DNA from: K189A clade bacterium
GTDB taxonomy: Bacteria; Pseudomonadota; Gammaproteobacteria; Pseudomonadales; Azotimanducaceae
Direction of reading: 5' to 3'
Length of the DNA: 64,000 nucleotides
NCBI GenBank assembly: GCA_902631405.1
Contig: CACOYI010000004.1
Coordinates: 1-64,000, forward strand
Below, piece by piece: positions 58,844 to 64,000 of the stretch; within the stretch, counting starts at the first letter, position 1; each line of letters starts with the position of its first letter. Under the pieces are notes generated by a model, which made no database searches, had not been told where the DNA came from, and saw only the letters and a list, made by a program, of their open reading frames with translations. Both the position numbers and the translations under genes were made by a program.

Positions 58844-60274
58844 ATGGAGCTGAACAAGCTGCTACGCGAACCGAGTTTACCTCCCGTTAAAGTATTACGA
58901 CTAGTTGGAGACTCTAGAAAAGTCATACCCGGTGATTTATTTATTGCTTCATCAACAGATCCTTCATCACGTGATTCACATATAATTGAGGCGCAGAGGC
59001 TCGGCGCTGTAGCTGCCCTGACGACAACCACTAATATAAAACAATCGAGAATTCCCATAATCGAAAAAAGTGATTTGGTGTCAAATCGAGGCGAGCTAGC
59101 GAGTATTTTTTATGGTCATCCAAGTAAAAAGAAACTTTGCATCGGAGTTACCGGAACAAATGGCAAAACCTCCATTGCTTATCTTGTTGCCGCCATTGGA
59201 CGACTGTTGGAGTTTGATTTTGGTTATATCGGAACATTGGGATGCGGCAAAATAGGAAATCTCGTGCCCGGTTCTTTGACGACTCCAGATGCCCTAGATA
59301 TTCAGAGGATGATGAGAGAATTGGAAAGCCAAAATGTTGAGGGCTTTAGCATTGAAGTGAGTTCTCACGCATTGGCACAAAAAAGGGTTAGCCACGTAAA
59401 CTTTGATACAGCAATATTCTCAAATCTCTCGAGAGATCACCTTGATTACCATAAAGATATGGAATCTTACGGATCGACGAAAAAGAAATTGTTTACCGAG
59501 TGGGGTTTGAAGAGTGCTATTGTTAATGTCGATGACGATTTTGGAAAAAGAATCATAAAGGATTCTACGGCTGATCGAGTGATCACCTACGGTAAGTCTG
59601 GAGATTTGTCTTGGCAAGGGGAATATAGTTCAACCGGCATAGGGGTTGAGTTTTCCTTTGAAGGAAAATCGATATGGACAGATTTGTCAGTTCATAGTGA
59701 GTTTGAAGTCGCTAACATAGCAGCAGCTTTGGCTGCTTTTCTAAGCATGGGTCATTCAATCGATAAACTTATCGCTTTGTTGCCTCAATTGGCGAGCGTA
59801 CCCGGTCGCATGCAGAAGATCCCTGGACCAAAAGAATGTCCCACTGTGATTCTTGATTATGCACACACGCCGGATGCACTTGAACGCGTCCTGAGAGCCT
59901 GTAGGCATCACTGTGAGGGCAGATTAATTTGTTTGATAGGTTGCGGAGGTAGACGAGACGCGGGGAAACGGCCGATAATGGGTCGGGTCGCGATTGAGTA
60001 TTCGGACGTTTGTTATTTCACGAGCGACAATCCAAGGGATGAGGATCCTTCAGAAATACTAACCAATATGACCTCTTCCATTTCCACCCTTGAAAAAAAT
60101 CGTGTGAATTTGATTATCGATAGGAGCGAGGCGATTAGAGCGGCTATTGATTTGGCAAGGGAAAAAGATTGGGTGGTTATCGCTGGTAAGGGGCATGAAA
60201 CTACCCAGGAGGTCCATGGCAGACTCTTGCCACTAAACGACTTTGAAATTATTTCGGAAGTTTTTGGGCGTTAA
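58844..60274 (+). CDS. murE: UDP-MurNAc-tripeptide synthetase (MurE type)
   Basis: [52 protein letters not shown] (DNPR motif of meso-DAP-type MurE). Confidence 0.96.
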   Translation: MELNKLLREPSLPPVKVLRLVGDSRKVIPGDLFIASSTDPSSRDSHIIEAQRLGAVAALTTTTNIKQSRIPIIEKSDLVSNRGELASIFYGHPSKKKLCIGVTGTNGKTSIAYLVAAIGRLLEFDFGYIGTLGCGKIGNLVPGSLTTPDALDIQRMMRELESQNVEGFSIEVSSHALAQKRVSHVNFDTAIFSNLSRDHLDYHKDMESYGSTKKKLFTEWGLKSAIVNVDDDFGKRIIKDSTADRVITYGKSGDLSWQGEYSSTGIGVEFSFEGKSIWTDLSVHSEFEVANIAAALAAFLSMGHSIDKLIALLPQLASVPGRMQKIPGPKECPTVILDYAHTPDALERVLRACRHHCEGRLICLIGCGGRRDAGKRPIMGRVAIEYSDVCYFTSDNPRDEDPSEILTNMTSSISTLEKNRVNLIIDRSEAIRAAIDLAREKDWVVIAGKGHETTQEVHGRLLPLNDFEIISEVFGR

Positions 60275-60278
60275 AAAT

Positions 60279-61361
60279 ATGCTGCTATGGTTAACAGAAC
60301 AATTAACACAATACGCTAATTTCTTTAGTGTTTTTCAATATCTAACCTTTCGTACGTTAGTCAGTTTTATCACCGCATTGTTGATGTCGATGTTATTAGG
60401 ACCGTCGATCATTCGAAGATTTCAAAGTGCTCAGATTGGCGAAGTTATCAGAAAGGAAGGTCCGACTTCACACCAAAGTAAAGCAGGAACGCCGACGATG
60501 GGCGGAACTATGATTATTGTAGTCTGGTCTCTAACCACCTTACTTTGGGGGGATCTTTCAAATGGCTACATTTGGTTGGCATTTTTTGTAGTGCTTTCAT
60601 TTGGATTAATTGGATGGGCTGACGATTACCTCAAAATAAGGTATCGAAATAGCGAGGGTCTCAGCGCGGGTAGAAAGATCCTTGCTCAATCTGTATTAGC
60701 TTCTATGGTGGCCCTCTACCTTTATAACACGTCGTTATCTGCAGTGGAGACCTCCTTGTTTATCCCTTTTTTCAAAGACTTCGTGGTGCCTCTGGGCGTG
60801 GGATTTTTGCTCCTATCAACTCTAATGATCGTGGGCATGAGCAATGCAGTTAACCTGACTGATGGGCTCGATGGGCTCGCTATCCTTCCCTCCGTGTTGG
60901 TCATGGGAGCTTTGGGATTGATTGCATACTTGTGCGGTAATGTTGAATTCGCGACTTATCTGCAAATCCCATACATACCAGGATCTGGTGAGCTCACCAT
61001 TTTCTGTGGTGGCTTGATTGGGGCTGGTTTAGGTTTTTTATGGTTTAATACCTATCCAGCCCAAATATTTATGGGCGATGTCGGGGCCCTACCGATCGGA
61101 GCATCGATTGGGTTTGTGGCCGTAGTAGTCAGGCATGAGATAGTAGCTCTTGTCATGGGCGGCTTGTTCGTCATCGAAACTGCTAGCGTTATTCTCCAAG
61201 TCGTTTCTTATAAGTTAACGGGCAAAAGGATTTTTAGAATGGCCCCAATTCATCACCACTTTGAATTGAAGGGCTGGCCAGAGCCAAAAGTTATAGTGCG
61301 TTTTTGGATTGTATCCTTAGTGCTTGTCGTGGTTGGACTCTCGACTTTGAAGTTGAGATAA
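60279..61361 (+). CDS. mraY: Phospho-N-acetylmuramoyl-pentapeptide-transferase (start set to MLLWLTEQL)
   Basis: [41 protein letters not shown]. Confidence 0.97.
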   Translation: MLLWLTEQLTQYANFFSVFQYLTFRTLVSFITALLMSMLLGPSIIRRFQSAQIGEVIRKEGPTSHQSKAGTPTMGGTMIIVVWSLTTLLWGDLSNGYIWLAFFVVLSFGLIGWADDYLKIRYRNSEGLSAGRKILAQSVLASMVALYLYNTSLSAVETSLFIPFFKDFVVPLGVGFLLLSTLMIVGMSNAVNLTDGLDGLAILPSVLVMGALGLIAYLCGNVEFATYLQIPYIPGSGELTIFCGGLIGAGLGFLWFNTYPAQIFMGDVGALPIGASIGFVAVVVRHEIVALVMGGLFVIETASVILQVVSYKLTGKRIFRMAPIHHHFELKGWPEPKVIVRFWIVSLVLVVVGLSTLKLR

Positions 61362-61364
61362 GAG

Positions 61365-62723
61365 GTGGCTGGGGGGGCGAGCGCGATTATAGGTTACGGG
61401 CTCACCGGAAGATCCCTTTCACGCTGGCTTACACTTGAAAATGAATCTTTTAAAATTTTTGATAGCGATCCTGCGCTGAGCATCAGGAACTCCCATAAAG
61501 GGATGATTGAGGTGTTACACGTTACAGCCGGTTGGAGCGCGAAAAATTGGGAAGAAGCGCTTGACGGTGTGGTGCGATTGTACCTTAGCCCCGGGGTCAG
61601 TCTTGACTCTCCAGCTGTTCGGATTGCAAGAGACCAAGAAATTCCGGTTCTTACAGATTTGGACCTCTTTAATGAAAATATCAAAAAAAAACCTGTTATC
61701 GGTGTAACGGGTACGAATGGGAAAAGTACCGTCGTTGCCTTGATCGGACATCTCCTTGAAATGAGTGGTTTCTCGGTAGCGATTGGAGGGAACTATGGTA
61801 AACCGGCACTCGACCTGCTGGATGAAAAGGCTGATATTTATGTCCTGGAACTATCCAGTTTCCAACTAGAGAAGATTCAAAATTTGAATCTTCATACCAG
61901 CGTTTTCCTGAATTTCTCTGATGATCATTTGGACTATCACGTCTCTCGTGCTTCTTATCTCGACGCTAAGAGAAGGATCTTTGATTTTTCGGATAGAAAG
62001 GTATTTTACCGCCAAGATAAAGCAACTTTTCCAGATAAAGAGGGATTGGGCGCAATTAGTTTTGGGTTTGGCAATCCTTCTGAATCTGAATCATGGGGAG
62101 TCAGGGAGAATCAGTCCGACTACTGCATATTAAGGGGATCCGAAGAAATGTGTTTGGTACCAAAGGCCTACTTAGGCGGTCGAGTCCATTATTTACTTAA
62201 TATATTGGCGGCATTGGCTTCAATTTATCCGTTCAATTCGGCAGCGAGATTTGAGTCCATTGAGTCTTTCGAGGGATTGAGGCACAGATTCGAACTGGTC
62301 AATGAAGTAAATGGAGTAAGATTCATAAACGATTCGAAAGCTACTAACGTTAGTGCGACTGAGGCGGCCCTGAGGAATTTCGAATCTAAAGAGCAGGTTA
62401 TTCTTATACTGGGGGGAGACGCCAAAGGGGTCGACCTGAGCATCTTAGAAATGAGTATAAGCAAGAAAGTCCTTGGCCTGGTGATTTTGGCTCTTGACCC
62501 AGCACCGCTATTAGAACTTGGACGACGTTGTGGAATCGAGACTTTTGCTACCATTTCCATGGAAGAGGCGGTTAAAGAGGCTTACCGGTTAGTGAACACC
62601 AGTGCCGATGCAAAAAATGTAATCCTTTCTCCGGCGTGTGCGAGCTTCGATTTATTTACAGATTATCAAGAGAGGGGACGAAGTTTTGAGGCCGCGGTGA
62701 AAAAGTTGAGTGAAATCGGGTGA
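61365..62723 (+). CDS. murD: UDP-N-acetylmuramoylalanine--D-glutamate ligase (GTG start)
   Basis: [65 protein letters not shown]. Confidence 0.96.
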   Translation: MAGGASAIIGYGLTGRSLSRWLTLENESFKIFDSDPALSIRNSHKGMIEVLHVTAGWSAKNWEEALDGVVRLYLSPGVSLDSPAVRIARDQEIPVLTDLDLFNENIKKKPVIGVTGTNGKSTVVALIGHLLEMSGFSVAIGGNYGKPALDLLDEKADIYVLELSSFQLEKIQNLNLHTSVFLNFSDDHLDYHVSRASYLDAKRRIFDFSDRKVFYRQDKATFPDKEGLGAISFGFGNPSESESWGVRENQSDYCILRGSEEMCLVPKAYLGGRVHYLLNILAALASIYPFNSAARFESIESFEGLRHRFELVNEVNGVRFINDSKATNVSATEAALRNFESKEQVILILGGDAKGVDLSILEMSISKKVLGLVILALDPAPLLELGRRCGIETFATISMEEAVKEAYRLVNTSADAKNVILSPACASFDLFTDYQERGRSFEAAVKKLSEIG

Positions 62724-63865
62724 TTCGAACCCCGAGTTTGGGGAGTCCATCAGGAGTAAGGCCCTCACGAATTAATCAGGACTCCTTGAAATTACTCTTG
62801 TGTTCTTCCGCTTTACTAGCTTTCGGAATCGTCATGGTGGCTTCTTCATCTGTAGCTCTCGCTGAGCCCTATTTCCTCAAGCATCTTTTCTTCTGTTTTG
62901 TGGGACTATTAGCCGCCGTGGTTGTTTTTATCCTACCTTCAACAGTCTGGTCTAGATACTATTTTCTGGCGGGTTTTTTAGCCTATTTGTTGGCAGTTTT
63001 AGTTTTCGTTCCCGGGTTCGGACACAGTGCAAATGGTGCCACCCGCTGGCTAAATCTCGGGTTTTTAAAACTTCAAGTCGTTGAATTAGGCAAGTTTTTC
63101 TTGATGTTTTTTGTCGCCGGATATCTTCAGAAATATCGCGAGGAAATCGGTAAAAACAGTCTCCATGTTTTGATTTTAATGTTGTTTTTAGCTGTCTACT
63201 GTCTTCTGATCATACAACAGCCTGATTTAGGATCTGCGGCGGTTATTTTCGTGTCCTGTCTGGCTGTTCTGTTTGTTGCGGGGATGAGAATGAAATTATT
63301 TGTGGTCCTTGCAATTGGCTCGATCTTGGTGCTGATATGGTTCATCGTAATGGAACCTTTTCGGTTAGAAAGATTATTAACGTTTATAAATCCATGGAAG
63401 GCACCTTTCGACGCGGGATATCAATTGGTGCAAGCTTTAATTGCGTTCGGCAGGGCAGGCTGGTTGGGGTTAGGACTGGGTGAGGGCGTGCAGAAACTCT
63501 ATTATCTGCCCGAGGCCCACAATGATTTTATTTTCGCTGTTATAGTCGAAGAGTTAGGATTTGTCGGTGCTATCTCACTTATAGCGCTTTATTCTTGTTT
63601 TATTTGGCTGATTTTTTCGATTGCGAAGAAAGCGTTGGAACGCGGCGATTTTTTCGGAGGGTACTCCTGTTTCTTCGCTGGATTTCTTTTTGCTTTTCAA
63701 TTCTCGATCAATATAGGGGTCAACACAGGTTTGCTTCCAACTAAGGGGCTTACGTTACCGTTAATCAGTTATGGGGGGAGCAGTTTGATTGTAAGTTTTA
63801 TGATTCTGGGCGTTTTACTGCGGGCCTCCGAAGCCAAGGATAAGATAATTGGACAAAAGAGATAA
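62720..63865 (+). CDS. ftsW: Lipid II polymerase FtsW
   Basis: SEDS-family TM protein; [47 protein letters not shown]. Confidence 0.95.
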   Translation: MIRTPSLGSPSGVRPSRINQDSLKLLLCSSALLAFGIVMVASSSVALAEPYFLKHLFFCFVGLLAAVVVFILPSTVWSRYYFLAGFLAYLLAVLVFVPGFGHSANGATRWLNLGFLKLQVVELGKFFLMFFVAGYLQKYREEIGKNSLHVLILMLFLAVYCLLIIQQPDLGSAAVIFVSCLAVLFVAGMRMKLFVVLAIGSILVLIWFIVMEPFRLERLLTFINPWKAPFDAGYQLVQALIAFGRAGWLGLGLGEGVQKLYYLPEAHNDFIFAVIVEELGFVGAISLIALYSCFIWLIFSIAKKALERGDFFGGYSCFFAGFLFAFQFSINIGVNTGLLPTKGLTLPLISYGGSSLIVSFMILGVLLRASEAKDKIIGQKR

Positions 63866-63884
63866 AACACTCGTGATTCCAGAG

Positions 63885-64000
63885 ATGGGGAGAGTGAAAC
63901 GAATCCATTTCGTTGGCATTGGTGGCGCTGGGATGAGTGGAATAGCAGAGGTTTTGTTTGAGCAAGGCTATGCAATATCTGGTTCAGATTTAGTCGAGAC
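63885..64000 (+). CDS. murC: UDP-N-acetylmuramate--L-alanine ligase, N-terminal part (truncated by window; alternative in-frame GTG at 63873)
   Basis: [33 protein letters not shown]. Confidence 0.93.
   Translation, partial: MGRVKRIHFVGIGGAGMSGIAEVLFEQGYAISGSDLVE

Noticed and set aside
60243-60278. Upstream extension of mraY ([12 protein letters not shown]) as real N-terminus
   Set aside because: It overlaps the murE 3' end, and homologous MraY proteins begin at MLLWLTE-like sequence; ATG at 60279 is the better start.

Overview
This is a 64 kb chromosomal housekeeping window, apparently from a compact, probably marine-type gammaproteobacterium. The taxonomy is an inference from gene content and order. 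Two blocks have Pseudomonas-like gene order as I recall it. Block 1 is gph-rpe-murU-amgK // lptD-surA-pdxA-rsmA-apaH-cca // folB-tsaD // rpsU-yqeY-dnaG-rpoD-tRNA. Block 2 is gatBAC // mreBCD-maf-rng-yhdP-tldD-pmbA // rapZ-rpoN-lptB-lptA-lptC-kdsC-yrbG // ibaG-murA-hisG-hisD-zapE-rplM-rpsI-petABC-sspA // BON lipoprotein-lpoA // rsmI-rnpB-rsmH-ftsL-ftsI-murE-mraY-murD-ftsW-murC(partial). Between them lie a LysE-type exporter, a single-chain glycyl-tRNA synthetase, a DUF1499 protein, a YfcE-type phosphoesterase and a thiolase/DUF35 pair. I see no prophage, IS element, CRISPR array or defence island. The most notable observation is a tRNA-Ile(CAU) gene downstream of rpoD, interrupted in its anticodon loop by an ORF-less group I intron of about 276 nt. 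Other observations: (i) mreC appears to start at an AUA codon with a well-placed Shine-Dalgarno; (ii) murF, murG and mraZ are missing from an otherwise canonical dcw cluster; (iii) the rpoN/lpt/murA region is compressed, without hpf, ptsN, kdsD or mla; (iv) lpoA and rsmI have overlapping divergent 5' ends; (v) several leader or convergent inverted-repeat structures are present. All homology calls are by eye from the supplied translations; no search was run.
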